Shown piece by piece: positions 22,006 to 31,237 of a stretch of DNA of 64,000 nucleotides. The notes under the pieces were generated by a model. The model saw only the letters and a list, made by a program, of their open reading frames with translations. It was not told the origin of the DNA and ran no database searches. Numbering within the stretch: the stretch's first letter is position 1; every line of letters starts with the position of its first letter. A program made the position numbers and the translations under genes. This stretch comes from Magnetospirillum molischianum DSM 120 (GTDB lineage Bacteria; Pseudomonadota; Alphaproteobacteria; Rhodospirillales; Magnetospirillaceae): positions 62,001-126,000 of the forward strand of contig NZ_CAHP01000021.1 of assembly GCF_000294655.1 (NCBI RefSeq), given 5' to 3'.

Positions 22006-23583
22006 TTACCTTTTTCGATCGTCAAGCCAATGCGGCTCGACCACCGAACGGGTCTTGCGGCTTTCGGCCAGTTTACGGACATGGGCAAGGTTGCGCGCCG
22101 CAACCTTGGCCGGGCGCTTCGCGCCATGGGTGTGAAAGACCTCCAGCGCGGAGGACAGGGCCATCTCGGCCTCGACCAAATGACCGCCCCCCTCGGAATG
22201 GCGGTCGAGCAGGAACAGAGCCGAACCCAGGGTGTTCTGCGTTGCCGCCCAGGCCAGCGGGGTACGGTCGCGGCTGCGGATCTCCAACACAGAATTGCAG
22301 GCATCGACCGCTCGCTGCAAGACCTCGGTATTGCGGAGCTGATCGCCATAGACTTCCAACACCTGGGCAACGGTATGCATCACGTCGGCCCAACGCCCCG
22401 GAGTCTCGGTACGGGTATAGACCTGAAGCGTCGCCTGGAGCGCCTGAAGCGCCTCGCGCAACAACTCGGTCTGTCCGGTCATCAGATCGAGCCGGTACAG
22501 AGCCGTCCCCAGCCGCATCTGCGTCGCGGCCCACTCCTGCGGCATCACGGCGCGAGGCAATGTTTCCGCCGCCGAGCGCCATTCGCGAATCGCCTCTTCC
22601 AGCAAAGGCACAGGTTCCTTGGACCGGTCGGCCTTAGCGGCAACAACGGCGGCGATGTGGCGATGGATCAGCCCGCCTTCCCACCCCGCATCGGTACGAC
22701 CCAGCCGTCGCTCGGCCTGACGATAGGCGTTGGCCGCCTTGTCGGCCCACGTGACAGCCTGCTCCGCCGGAGCAATCGCGGCGGCGGCGGCAGCAATATG
22801 GCCAAACAGCATCTGCACCGAACGCTGCTGCGGCATTGTCATCTGTACCGACGGCTTGGCGGCCATCGGTTCGGCGGCAACGGCGGCGGGCAGCAACAAA
22901 CGGCGTAACGCCGAACGGCGCGGCTCGCTTCCCGGATCGGTGGCGGCGAGCAGCGCGGCAAAGAGTAAATTGACCACCGGCTCGGACAGATCAAGGGGCA
23001 ACTCGATGCGGGTGGCGGGACCGAACCGCTCCTCGTCGCTGGCGGCGGTGGCCAGCCGCAGACGATAACCGTCCTTGGTCAGGTCGCCCCACAGCAGCAG
23101 GTCGGCATCCTCTTCAACGACAGCGTGGCGAGTGTTCATCGTCACCGCCGCGACCAGCCCCGGATCTTCCAGCCCATCGAGCTGAAACAGCTTTGGCAGC
23201 GCCTGAACCTTCAACGCGGTTCGCGCCGCCAGGGCCTGGTTGAGTCGGGAGGCTCCCGATCCATCGGCATCGTTGCCCAACGCCGCGACGAGAACGGTCA
23301 GAACGGGAGGATCGGGCTGCGGCACCGTGGGCTGGGCCACTGCGGGAGATTTGGGCCGCAGCAAACCGGTCAGCATTTCCAACAGGCTTTGCCGCAGCGT
23401 CCGGGTCAGATCGGTCGGCGCGGAGGTCGCCAGCGGCGGAGGGCTGGCACTGGACTCGGGACGAGCCGACTCGGGGCGCGCGGGAGCGGAAGCGGCGGGC
23501 GCACTGCCGCCGGTCTGTCCCGCCAGCGCACGCGCCCGCTTCAGCCGTTCAGCCCGTTTGTCGCCGTCATCCTCATTGACCAT
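22006..23583 (-). CDS. Tetratricopeptide-repeat protein of unknown function
   Basis: The 525-residue protein has a charged, Ala/Pro-rich first ~75 residues, a middle region of about 200 residues that may sense nucleotide or stress (no family recognised), and at least three C-terminal TPR units of the WAATQMRLGTALYRLD / WADVMHTVAQVLEVYGD / WAATQNTLGSALFLLD type. These units are also seen in CHAT- and NB-ARC-associated proteins. No catalytic domain is apparent. It lies upstream of rsmB on the same strand. Confidence 0.75.
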   Translation of the reverse strand: MVNEDDGDKRAERLKRARALAGQTGGSAPAASAPARPESARPESSASPPPLATSAPTDLTRTLRQSLLEMLTGLLRPKSPAVAQPTVPQPDPPVLTVLVAALGNDADGSGASRLNQALAARTALKVQALPKLFQLDGLEDPGLVAAVTMNTRHAVVEEDADLLLWGDLTKDGYRLRLATAASDEERFGPATRIELPLDLSEPVVNLLFAALLAATDPGSEPRRSALRRLLLPAAVAAEPMAAKPSVQMTMPQQRSVQMLFGHIAAAAAAIAPAEQAVTWADKAANAYRQAERRLGRTDAGWEGGLIHRHIAAVVAAKADRSKEPVPLLEEAIREWRSAAETLPRAVMPQEWAATQMRLGTALYRLDLMTGQTELLREALQALQATLQVYTRTETPGRWADVMHTVAQVLEVYGDQLRNTEVLQRAVDACNSVLEIRSRDRTPLAWAATQNTLGSALFLLDRHSEGGGHLVEAEMALSSALEVFHTHGAKRPAKVAARNLAHVRKLAESRKTRSVVEPHWLDDRKR

Positions 23584-23638
23584 GGCGCTACCCTATACGG
23601 CACCGGCGCGGTGGGGGCAACCGGCCCGGCTCAAAACA

Positions 23639-23663
23639 GGGCGATCGCCATCGGCGACCGCCC
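23639..23663 (-). terminator. Terminator of lysS
   Basis: On the minus strand GGGCGGTCGCC and GGCGATCGCCC form an eleven-pair stem with one mismatch, followed by TGTTTTG. It starts 15 bases past the lysS stop. Confidence 0.75.
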
Positions 23664-23677
23664 CGCCGCAGTGAGGC

Positions 23678-25261
23678 TTAGATGGCTTCACCGTTGATTG
23701 CCTTGTCCAACAAGGCAATGGTCTCGGGAACACCGTAGAGACGGATAAAGCTGCCCAGGCGCGGCCCCTGCTCGGCCCCCAGCAGAACCTCGTAGCACGC
23801 TCGGAACCACGCCTTGAGATCGGCAAAACACGGGCGCTTGCCGATCTCATAGACCAGGGCCTGAAGATCTTCGGCCGACGCATCGGCAAGCAAGGCCTCC
23901 AGCCCGGCCTTCAGTGCGGCAAAGGCTGCGGCCTCGTCCGCCGTCGCGGCGCGATAGCGAAGCGACGGTTTGACGAAATCGCGGTAATAGGCGATCGCAT
24001 AGCCGACCAGCGAATCGAGGATCGGCGCTGTTTCCGGGCTGGCGCCGGGGACGTAGCGGCGAATGAAGCCCCACAAAACCGAGGGATCCTCGGAATGGCA
24101 GACGCTGGCGAGGTTCAGCAGAATGCCAAAGGTCAGGTGGGCGGCCTCGCTCGGCGGCTGGCCGTTATGAATGTGCCAAACCGGGTTTTCCAGCCGTTTG
24201 GCCTCATCCTCGGCCGGGAACTTGCCCAGGAAGGTCAGGTAATCGTCAACCGCGCGCGGAATGGCATCGAAATACAGCCGCTTCGCCGCCTTGGGCTTCT
24301 GGAACATGAACAAAGCCAGGCTTTCCGGCGGAGCGTATTTCAGCCAATCCTCGACCGCGAGGCCGTTGCCCTTCGACTTCGAAATCTTCTGCCCCTTATC
24401 GTCAAGGAACAGTTCGTAGGTCAGGGTCTGCGGCGGCTGGCCACCGAGAATGCGGGCGATCCGAGTTGACAGTTCGACCGAGGGAATCAGATCCTTGCCG
24501 CTCATCTCGTAATCGACACCGAGCGCGACCCAGCGCATACCCCAGTCGGCCTTCCATTGCAGCTTGCACTTGCCGCCGGTCACCGGGGTTTCGACCAGGG
24601 TTCCGTCCGTATCGCGGTAGATGATGGTGCCGTCGTCGGGCCGGGTTTCGACCACCGGCACCTGCAACACGATCCCGGTCTTGGGACAGACCGGCAGGAA
24701 CGGCGAATAGGTAGCGCGGCGTTCCTCGCCCAGCGTCGGCAGAACGACGTTGATCACCTCGTCATAATGACGCAGCACGCCGAGCAGCGCCTGATCGTAG
24801 CGCCCGGACTTATACCAGTCGGTCGCCGACTGGAATTCGTACTCGAAGCCGAATGCGTCGAGGAACGACCGCAACCGGGCGTTGTTATGATGGCCAAAGC
24901 TTTCGTGAGTGCCGAACGGATCGGGAATAGAGGTCAGCGGCTTGCCGAGATGGCTGCGCACCATTTCCTTGTTCGGGATGTTGTCGGGCACTTTGCGCAG
25001 GCCGTCCATATCGTCCGAGAAGGCGAACAAACGGGTGGGAATCTCGGGGGCCAGCAGGGAAAACGCACGCCGGACCATGGTGGTGCGCACCACTTCGCCG
25101 AATGTGCCGATATGAGGCAGACCCGACGGGCCGTAACCCGTCTCGAACAAAACATAGCCTTTATCCGGTTTTTTTCCCTGCAACCGTCCGTCCAACAGAG
25201 CGCGGGCTTCCTGGAACGGCCAGGCGGCGGCGGTACGGGCAAGGTCGCGTAGATCGGGCAT
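23678..25261 (-). CDS. lysS: Lysine--tRNA ligase, class I
   Basis: The 527-residue protein is a class I (archaeal-type) LysRS, common in alphaproteobacteria in place of class II. The HIGH-type signature is SGLPHIGTF and the KMSKS-type loop is [10 protein letters not shown]. The C-terminal helical anticodon-binding domain is present. It stands alone between the TPR gene and the divergent M23 peptidase gene; the 265-bp interval between them contains no gene. Confidence 0.96.
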   Translation of the reverse strand: MPDLRDLARTAAAWPFQEARALLDGRLQGKKPDKGYVLFETGYGPSGLPHIGTFGEVVRTTMVRRAFSLLAPEIPTRLFAFSDDMDGLRKVPDNIPNKEMVRSHLGKPLTSIPDPFGTHESFGHHNNARLRSFLDAFGFEYEFQSATDWYKSGRYDQALLGVLRHYDEVINVVLPTLGEERRATYSPFLPVCPKTGIVLQVPVVETRPDDGTIIYRDTDGTLVETPVTGGKCKLQWKADWGMRWVALGVDYEMSGKDLIPSVELSTRIARILGGQPPQTLTYELFLDDKGQKISKSKGNGLAVEDWLKYAPPESLALFMFQKPKAAKRLYFDAIPRAVDDYLTFLGKFPAEDEAKRLENPVWHIHNGQPPSEAAHLTFGILLNLASVCHSEDPSVLWGFIRRYVPGASPETAPILDSLVGYAIAYYRDFVKPSLRYRAATADEAAAFAALKAGLEALLADASAEDLQALVYEIGKRPCFADLKAWFRACYEVLLGAEQGPRLGSFIRLYGVPETIALLDKAINGEAI

Positions 25262-25526
25262 TTTCTAGAACTTCCAGAAGACGGATAAAGCCGGAGACGA
25301 TATTCCCGCCGGGCGGTCACGTCAATCGTCAGCCCCGAAATCGGTGGCACCGTCCTATTCTGACACCGATCGATATAACGAAGAAAACATTCGACTTGCC
25401 CGGATCAGGAGTTCTTACCTATAGGTTAGCATTGGAAGGCTGACTACACTGCACTTTCCCAAAGTCGGATCGGCGTTGCCAACTGGCGGTCGGCGGCCCG
25501 GACTGTAACAAGGGGGGCTGATCAAG

Positions 25527-26723
25527 GTGGGGGACCAGCGAGCGATCCGGGCGGTCGGACAGCGCTTTAAGGCGGTTCGTCGCGCCTTCGTCGCCACCGT
25601 GCCCGAGTCCCGAGTCCTGATTCGCCGCGCCGATGGCACGGCGGTACAGATCGCCTTGGGACGGGGACGACTGGCCGCGCTTGGCGCTGCCGTGGTGGCC
25701 TGCGCGCTATGGACCACCACGGCCACTCTGATGCTGATGCGTCAGCCCGAAGAACTGATCCAGCGCGAACAGCGGCTGGAGGAAATGCTCTCCGCCACCC
25801 ATACAGCGCAGCAGCGGCTGATCGCCTCGCAGAAGATGGTGGCCGACATCACCCGCGAAGTCGATCTGGTCCAGTCCAGCCTGATGGCTCTGGCCGAATC
25901 CAACGCAGCCCTGGTCAAGGGCGCACCTGAGACGCAAAGACACGCTCCGCTCCCCGCGCCGGTTACCGATCGGGCACAAATCGACGACCCGCCCGCCGAA
26001 TCCGAGGTCCGTGCCGTGCGCGATCAGGTCCGGCGGCTGGAAACCTCGCTGGAACGGCTGCGTCTGGCCTATGCCCAGGCGGTACAGAGCACCAGCGATG
26101 CCGCCACCGCCCGGATTGCCGATGCCGAACATTCCCTGGTCCGGCTGGGAATCGATCCCGGACGGGTCATTCAACCCCATCGCCCCGAGCGGGGGCGCGG
26201 CGGGCCGTTCGTGCCGATCAACACCATGGCGACGAGCGAACCCGGCCTCAACAACCTGCTCGACCGGCTCGACCGCTGGAGCGGGGTCAAGGCGGCGATG
26301 CAGACGATGCCGCTGGGCGATCCGCTTCCGGCCGAGTATGAGGTCAGCTCACCCTTCGGCCGCCGCAACGATCCGCTCAACCGTCGCACCGGCGTTCACG
26401 AAGGCGTCGATCTCACCGCGCCGTTCGGCACCCCGGTTCACGCGACCGGCGAGGGACAGGTTCTGTTCGCCGGGCCATGGGACCGCTACGGTCTGGCTAT
26501 CGAGATCGATCATGGCGGCGGAGTCACCACCCGCTATGCTCACTTGTCCCGTATCCTGGTCCGCGAAGGTCAGCACGTCAGTCGCTCGACCGTGATCGGA
26601 CTGCTCGGCAATACCGGCCGCTCGACCGGCCCCCATCTCCATTACGAGGTCCGTCTGTCAGAAGTCCCGCGGGACCCCCTCAAATTCATCGCGGCAGGTG
26701 ACCATGCTCTCAAGATTTGGTAA
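25527..26723 (+). CDS. M23 family metallopeptidase with N-terminal membrane anchor
   Basis: The 398-residue protein starts at a GTG. After about 50 residues there is one membrane span (AALGAAVVACALWTTTATLM), then a coiled-coil region (about 75-215), and a C-terminal LytM/M23 domain. The zinc ligands are visible as GVHEGVDL (HxxxD) and GPHLHYEV (HxH), so it should be an active peptidoglycan endopeptidase in the periplasm. The bactofilin gene overlaps its 3' end by 20 bases. Bactofilin-M23 pairs of this kind are known to control cell shape in other bacteria. Confidence 0.93.
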   Translation: MGDQRAIRAVGQRFKAVRRAFVATVPESRVLIRRADGTAVQIALGRGRLAALGAAVVACALWTTTATLMLMRQPEELIQREQRLEEMLSATHTAQQRLIASQKMVADITREVDLVQSSLMALAESNAALVKGAPETQRHAPLPAPVTDRAQIDDPPAESEVRAVRDQVRRLETSLERLRLAYAQAVQSTSDAATARIADAEHSLVRLGIDPGRVIQPHRPERGRGGPFVPINTMATSEPGLNNLLDRLDRWSGVKAAMQTMPLGDPLPAEYEVSSPFGRRNDPLNRRTGVHEGVDLTAPFGTPVHATGEGQVLFAGPWDRYGLAIEIDHGGGVTTRYAHLSRILVREGQHVSRSTVIGLLGNTGRSTGPHLHYEVRLSEVPRDPLKFIAAGDHALKIW

Positions 26724-27198
26724 AGGCGGCAACGGATCGTCGGCACGCAAGTCGTCAGGTAAAGATACACTTTCGCTAATCGGAACCGATGTTCGCATCG
26801 TCGGCAACATCACAACCGAAGGCGAAATCCAGATCGACGGCCAGCTTGAGGGCGACATCGCCTGTAGTCGGCTGCTGATCGGCGAATCCGGTCGTATCAC
26901 CGGCGAAATCACCGCCGAAACCACCCAGGTTCACGGTGAGGTCATCGGCAAGATCACCGCCGGAGCGGTGGTGATCGCACGAGCCGGACGCATTACCGGC
27001 GACATTATCCATGACAGCATCGAAATCGAGGCCGGAGCGCAATTAGAAGGTCGGCTGATCCGCAAGTCAGGGCATCACCAGACCCAGCCCGCTCCCGCCT
27101 TGGCGACGGCCTCCGAACCGGCCCGGCTGGCCCCTCCCCGCAAGGAAAAGGACAAAGCCGCCAACGGGGATCTGTCCGCCGCCGCCAGCACCGCGTGA
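26704..27198 (+). CDS. Bactofilin (polymer-forming cytoskeletal protein)
   Basis: The 164-residue protein has the bactofilin beta-helix (LIGTDVRIVGNITTEGEIQI, then GxI repeats to about residue 115) flanked by disordered basic and Ala/Pro-rich ends. Bactofilins self-assemble without nucleotide and recruit cell-wall enzymes. Coupling to the upstream M23 gene suggests they work together at the membrane. A GTG at 26698 is an alternative start. Confidence 0.95.
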   Translation: MLSRFGKGGNGSSARKSSGKDTLSLIGTDVRIVGNITTEGEIQIDGQLEGDIACSRLLIGESGRITGEITAETTQVHGEVIGKITAGAVVIARAGRITGDIIHDSIEIEAGAQLEGRLIRKSGHHQTQPAPALATASEPARLAPPRKEKDKAANGDLSAAASTA

Positions 27199-27244
27199 GC
27201 GGCATAGCGGAGCGAACAAATCCCGCAGACGAAGGTGGATGGAT

Positions 27245-27547
27245 CTAGCGGCGGAAAGCCGAGCGACGCCAACGGCGCGGACGGTGGCGGCAGACCAAAG
27301 ACAGGGTCACGCCCATGGTGCCGACCACAACCCAGGCAGGCAGGTCGAGGACCATTGCCTGAACCGTATCGAAAAGGGTACGACCGGTTTCGGCGGTGTC
27401 GGGGGCATGACCGGAAAGCAGCAAAACAAAATCGGCGGTGATCAGCCCGACATAATCGGCCGGGCCTAAGGCCATGACCGCATCGGCCGATGCCATGATG
27501 ACGGCGAGACCGACCAGCAGCCACCCCGTCACACGTCCGAAGAGCAT
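27245..27547 (-). CDS. Small inner-membrane protein, unknown
   Basis: The 100-residue protein has two or three hydrophobic segments (GWLLVGLAVIMASADAVMA, VGLITADFVLLL, VVVGTMGVTLSLV) and a very basic tail. AGGGGGAAATC precedes the ATG at 27547, which is preferred to the frame start at 27574. It is divergent from ccmA. The function is unknown. Confidence 0.65.
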   Translation of the reverse strand: MLFGRVTGWLLVGLAVIMASADAVMALGPADYVGLITADFVLLLSGHAPDTAETGRTLFDTVQAMVLDLPAWVVVGTMGVTLSLVCRHRPRRWRRSAFRR

Positions 27548-27634
27548 GATTTCCCCCTGGGCAAATCGAATCATATTATCGTGATGCCTGAGGTTTGCTC
27601 CGACCCGGAGACAATTTCAACACCTTTTCCAGGG

Positions 27635-27652
27635 CATTACGCATGCGTAATG
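27635..27652. promoter_or_regulatory. 18-bp perfect palindrome upstream of ccmA
   Basis: CATTACGCATGCGTAATG is its own reverse complement across all 18 bases. It lies 43 bp before the ccmA start and 88 bp before the divergent small membrane protein start, the usual place for a dimeric regulator site. The regulator is unknown. Confidence 0.65.
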
Positions 27653-27694
27653 TACGGGTGTAATCGCCTCTCGCCAAGGCGACGGAATTTTGCC

Positions 27695-28372
27695 ATGGTG
27701 CCGACCATGAACGCCCCCGAATTTCCCCTTTTTCGCGGTTGCAAACTGGCCTGCCGACGCGGCGGACGGCTGGTGTTTTCCCGTCTCGATTTCACGCTTG
27801 AACACGGGGGCGCGCTTTTGCTGCTCGGCCCCAACGGTTCGGGCAAATCGAGCCTGCTGCGCGTGCTGGCCGGGCTGCTGCGCCCCTCCGAAGGGCGGCT
27901 GGAATGGAACGGGCAGACCCTGGCCGACGATCCCGAAGCACATGCCGCCAGAACCCACTATCTGGGGCATCACGACGCGATCAAGCCGGTCTTGAGCGTC
28001 GCCGAGACCGTTAGATTCTGGGCCAGACTGCACCGAACCGAATCCGCCCAGGCCGATCGCGCCGCCGACGCGGCAATCGAGCGCTTTGGCCTGGGTCATC
28101 TTGCCGACATGCCGGGGCGGATGTTGTCGGCGGGACAGAAGCGGCGGGTCAATCTGGCCCGATTGCTGGCCGCGCCCTGCCCGCTTTGGCTGATGGACGA
28201 GCCGACGACCGCACTTGACCGCGCTTCAATCGCGGTGTTGGAGACGGTTCTGGCCGAACATCGCGCCACGGGAGGAATGGTTGTGCTCTCAACTCATGCC
28301 GACATCGTTCTGCCGGATGCCGAGGTTTTGACTCTCGACCGCTTCGCCCCCGCTCCCGAAGGCCTGTCATGA
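27695..28372 (+). CDS. ccmA: Heme exporter ATP-binding protein CcmA
   Basis: The 225-residue ABC ATPase has Walker A GPNGSGKSS, signature LSAGQKRRVNLARL and Walker B LWLMDEPTTAL followed by the His switch (STHADIV). With CcmB it drives release of heme-loaded CcmE in system I cytochrome c maturation. Two in-frame ATGs (27695, 27707) are both plausible; the frame upstream contains the palindrome and is not coding. ATGA overlap with ccmB. Confidence 0.92.
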   Translation: MVPTMNAPEFPLFRGCKLACRRGGRLVFSRLDFTLEHGGALLLLGPNGSGKSSLLRVLAGLLRPSEGRLEWNGQTLADDPEAHAARTHYLGHHDAIKPVLSVAETVRFWARLHRTESAQADRAADAAIERFGLGHLADMPGRMLSAGQKRRVNLARLLAAPCPLWLMDEPTTALDRASIAVLETVLAEHRATGGMVVLSTHADIVLPDAEVLTLDRFAPAPEGLS

Positions 28373-29034
28373 CCCGTTTCTTCGAAGTGGTTCACCGCGA
28401 TCTGCGTCTGGCGCTGCGCCAGGGATCGGACAGCGTGATGGTGGTGACGTTCTTCATCCTGACGGTGATTCTGTTCCCCTTCGGTCTGGGGCCGGAAACC
28501 AACCTGCTGGAGCGGGTGTCCCCCGGCGTCCTGATGGTCACCGCCCTGCTGGCCTCGATGCTGTCGCTCGACCGGCTGTTCCAGGCTGATTACGAAGACG
28601 GATCGCTGGAATTACTGGCGATGTCGCCAATGCCGCTGGAACTGGCGGTCGCAGCCAAGATGCTGGCTCACTGGCTGACCACCGGCCTACCCTTGATCGT
28701 CGTCGCGCCGGTTCTCGCGGTCCTACTGCACCTGCCCGCCGACGGCTTTGCCCCCCTGCTGGCGGCGATGGCGCTCGGCACCCCGGTCCTGTCCCTGATC
28801 GGCGGCATTGGCGCGGCTCTGGTGCTGGGGGCACGGCGCGGTGGCGTTCTGCTGTCGCTGCTGATTTTGCCGCTTTATATTCCGGTGCTGATTTTCTCGG
28901 TTGGCGCGATCGACGCCGCGATCCAGGGGCTGGACGCGGGACCGCACCTTCTGATCCTCGGTGGCGTTATGATCGCCGCCCTGGCGCTGTCGCCCTGGGT
29001 TGCCGCCGCGGCACTGCGTCAGGCGGTCGAGTGA
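28369..29034 (+). CDS. ccmB: Heme exporter membrane protein CcmB
   Basis: The 221-residue protein has six predicted membrane helices and the usual CcmB N-terminus (FFEVVHRDLRLALRQGSD). It is the membrane partner of CcmA. The remaining cytochrome c maturation genes (ccmC-ccmH) are not adjacent. The stop abuts the stop of the convergent hemerythrin gene with no intervening base. Confidence 0.93.
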   Translation: MTRFFEVVHRDLRLALRQGSDSVMVVTFFILTVILFPFGLGPETNLLERVSPGVLMVTALLASMLSLDRLFQADYEDGSLELLAMSPMPLELAVAAKMLAHWLTTGLPLIVVAPVLAVLLHLPADGFAPLLAAMALGTPVLSLIGGIGAALVLGARRGGVLLSLLILPLYIPVLIFSVGAIDAAIQGLDAGPHLLILGGVMIAALALSPWVAAAALRQAVE

Positions 29035-29511
29035 TCAGGGGCCGAGGCGGGGCCGATGATCGGCACCGTCGCGGCGGCGGGAAGAATACCTGCGGCGCTT
29101 GTGGTTGATGGCCTCGACATAGGGGCGCATCTCGCTATCGCCCCGCGTGATGTGGAAAATCATCCAGGTGGCAAGCGAGTCGCCCAGGGTGCGCAGGATG
29201 CCAAAGCGGATTTGGTCGCTTCCATCGGCGAAATGCTTGAGCACGGCATCCAGACGCTTCAGCAGCATCTGATGACCAAGGCGGTGAGCCTCGATGTCAG
29301 GAAAACCGATGCGACCTTGCAACGCCTCTTCCCGAACGAAATGACCGAAACAAAGATCGCGGAGCTGGGAAATGGCCGAGACAATGGCTTCGCCATCACT
29401 CAGGCCGGACGTGACTGTTTGCAGTCTACCGATCAACGCCATCATCGCACGATGATCGGCATCAATCTCTTCGTCGCCAATCGCAAACGAATCATCCCAG
29501 GCGATCGACAT
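29035..29511 (-). CDS. Bacteriohemerythrin
   Basis: The 158-residue four-helix protein carries the diiron ligands in order: DADHRAM, HFVREE (HxxxE), EAHRLGHQ (HxxxH) and FHITRGD (HxxxxD). It should bind O2 reversibly, for storage, sensing or delivery under microaerobic conditions. The last 20 residues are Arg-rich and unusual for the family. It is convergent with ccmB. Confidence 0.93.
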   Translation of the reverse strand: MSIAWDDSFAIGDEEIDADHRAMMALIGRLQTVTSGLSDGEAIVSAISQLRDLCFGHFVREEALQGRIGFPDIEAHRLGHQMLLKRLDAVLKHFADGSDQIRFGILRTLGDSLATWMIFHITRGDSEMRPYVEAINHKRRRYSSRRRDGADHRPRLGP

Positions 29512-29717
29512 CGTTTCCTCCCGACCGATACGTTTACGCCTACTTTGTTACCATAGCGCGTCATGCCCTCCCCTGGGAAGCTCGATAGTGATGGGTCCGG
29601 GTCGCGGGCCTTTCCATCTGGATTGTGATGGGTGATAATAATAGAGTTTCGTATATATTCCGATTTCTCCATCGGATTTCCGGTTCCTTCCGCCATGACT
29701 CTAGGGGTTTACCAACG

Positions 29718-30512
29718 ATGACCGCGCGCCGCTCCAGCCAAAGCACCGCTGCTCGCATTGCTGGCTCAATCATCGCATTGGGCCTTCTGGCCGGATGCGC
29801 CACCCCGCCGCCGGAGTCCGACCCGGAAGCCCTGGCCGAGTGGGAGCAAGTCAACGACCCGCTGGAGCCGATGAACCGCGAGATCTTCGCGTTCAACGAA
29901 TTTCTCGACACCTATGCGATCCGGCCGGCCGCCGAGGGCTACCGCAATGTCGTGCCGCAATTCGGCCGCGACCGGCTGCACGACGCCCTTGAAAATCTGA
30001 AATCGCCGCTGGTGTTCGCCAACGACCTGTTGCAGGGCGAGACGGATCGCGCCGTTCAGACCTTCTTCCGCGCCGCGTTCAACACCACCTTCGGCCTGCT
30101 GGGCTTCGTCGATATCGCCACCGAAGCCGGTATCCCCGCTCATGAAGAGGATTTCGGCCAAACCCTGGCGGTGTGGGGCATTGAAGAAGGGCCGTATCTG
30201 GTTCTTCCCCTGTTCGGTCCGTCGAATCCGCGTGATGCCTTCGGCACCGCTGTCGAATGGTACGGTGATCCGGTCGATCTCGTTCTGCTCAACATGGGGT
30301 ATGATTGGGCGACGTGGACCCGCAGCGGGATTTCCGGCCTCGACAAGCGGGAACGGCTGATCGATACGCTGGATGACATCAAGCGCACCTCGCTCGATTA
30401 TTACGCCTCGTTGCGCTCGCTCTACCGCCAACACCGTACCGCCGAAATCGCCAACGGCCGTAACCAGACCCGGTTGAGCACCACCTCCACTTCGGGAGCG
30501 TCGTCGCGATGA
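29718..30512 (+). CDS. mlaA: MlaA (VacJ) outer-membrane lipoprotein
   Basis: The 264-residue protein has a lipobox LLAGC with Cys27 as the lipidation site. The VacJ core begins NDPLEPMNREIFAFNEFLD. MlaA sits in the outer membrane and removes mislocalised phospholipids from the outer leaflet, handing them to MlaC. The start was set at the ATG at 29718, behind TAGGGGT, because it gives a proper signal peptide. ATGA overlap with mlaC. Confidence 0.95.
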   Translation: MTARRSSQSTAARIAGSIIALGLLAGCATPPPESDPEALAEWEQVNDPLEPMNREIFAFNEFLDTYAIRPAAEGYRNVVPQFGRDRLHDALENLKSPLVFANDLLQGETDRAVQTFFRAAFNTTFGLLGFVDIATEAGIPAHEEDFGQTLAVWGIEEGPYLVLPLFGPSNPRDAFGTAVEWYGDPVDLVLLNMGYDWATWTRSGISGLDKRERLIDTLDDIKRTSLDYYASLRSLYRQHRTAEIANGRNQTRLSTTSTSGASSR

Positions 30513-31159
30513 TCTCCCGCCGTCCGTTTTTGCTGGCCGCTCTGGGAGGCGTCTCCCTGTTGGTCTCACCGCTTCGTCTCGCTGCCGCCGAAGCTCCTCC
30601 GGCTGATCCGGCCGTCGCCTTCATCAACCGTCTGGCCGATACGGCCATGCAAACGATGGTCGGCAAGGGCGTTCCGGATCAGGAGCGGGCGTCCCGCTTC
30701 CGCACCCTGTTCACCACCGACGTCGATCTGGTCGAGATTGGCCGCCGGGTCCTGGGCCGCTACTGGCGTACCGCCAGTCCAGAGCAGCAGCAGGACTTCT
30801 TGCGCCTGTTCGAGGATATCGTCGTCCTCACCTGGTCAACCCGCTTCAAGGATTACGGCGGCGACTTGCGCCATGCCGTCGTTGGTTTCGTCGATGATGG
30901 CGATCGTGGCCTGACGGTCACCTCGCGGGTCGAACGCGACCATCAGCAGCCGATCATGCTGCAATGGCGGCTGAAGCGGACCGAGGGCGGGTTCCGCGTC
31001 GTCGATCTGATCGTCGAAGGCTCGTCGATGGCCGTCACATATCAGTCGGAATATGCCTCGGTGATCCGGGCCAACGGCGACCGGATCGACGGGTTGCTGA
31101 ATGCCCTGCGCTCCAAGGTCGCCGATCTTCAGTCCGGCGCCGCCGCGCCGCGCAACTGA
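30509..31159 (+). CDS. mlaC: MlaC/Ttg2D periplasmic phospholipid-binding protein
   Basis: The 216-residue protein starts with a twin-arginine-like signal (SRRPFLLAALGG, residues 3-14). The MlaC fold follows ([37 protein letters not shown]). It carries phospholipid between MlaA and the inner-membrane MlaFEDB complex, whose genes are not in this window. Confidence 0.93.
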   Translation: MISRRPFLLAALGGVSLLVSPLRLAAAEAPPADPAVAFINRLADTAMQTMVGKGVPDQERASRFRTLFTTDVDLVEIGRRVLGRYWRTASPEQQQDFLRLFEDIVVLTWSTRFKDYGGDLRHAVVGFVDDGDRGLTVTSRVERDHQQPIMLQWRLKRTEGGFRVVDLIVEGSSMAVTYQSEYASVIRANGDRIDGLLNALRSKVADLQSGAAAPRN

Positions 31160-31193
31160 TCTCGCACGATCCCCGGTTTCTCCCCTTCCCAAT

Positions 31194-31213
31194 ACTGAAC
31201 CGTATGGTTTAGT
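31194..31213. promoter_or_regulatory. Probable TetR-family operator
   Basis: ACTGAACCGTATGGTTTAGT is symmetric at 16 of 20 positions around AACC-N4-GGTT. It lies 25 bp before the TetR-family gene, inside its likely promoter, which fits autorepression. Confidence 0.65.
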
Positions 31214-31237
31214 TTTGGGAAGGTATATGGAGGAACA

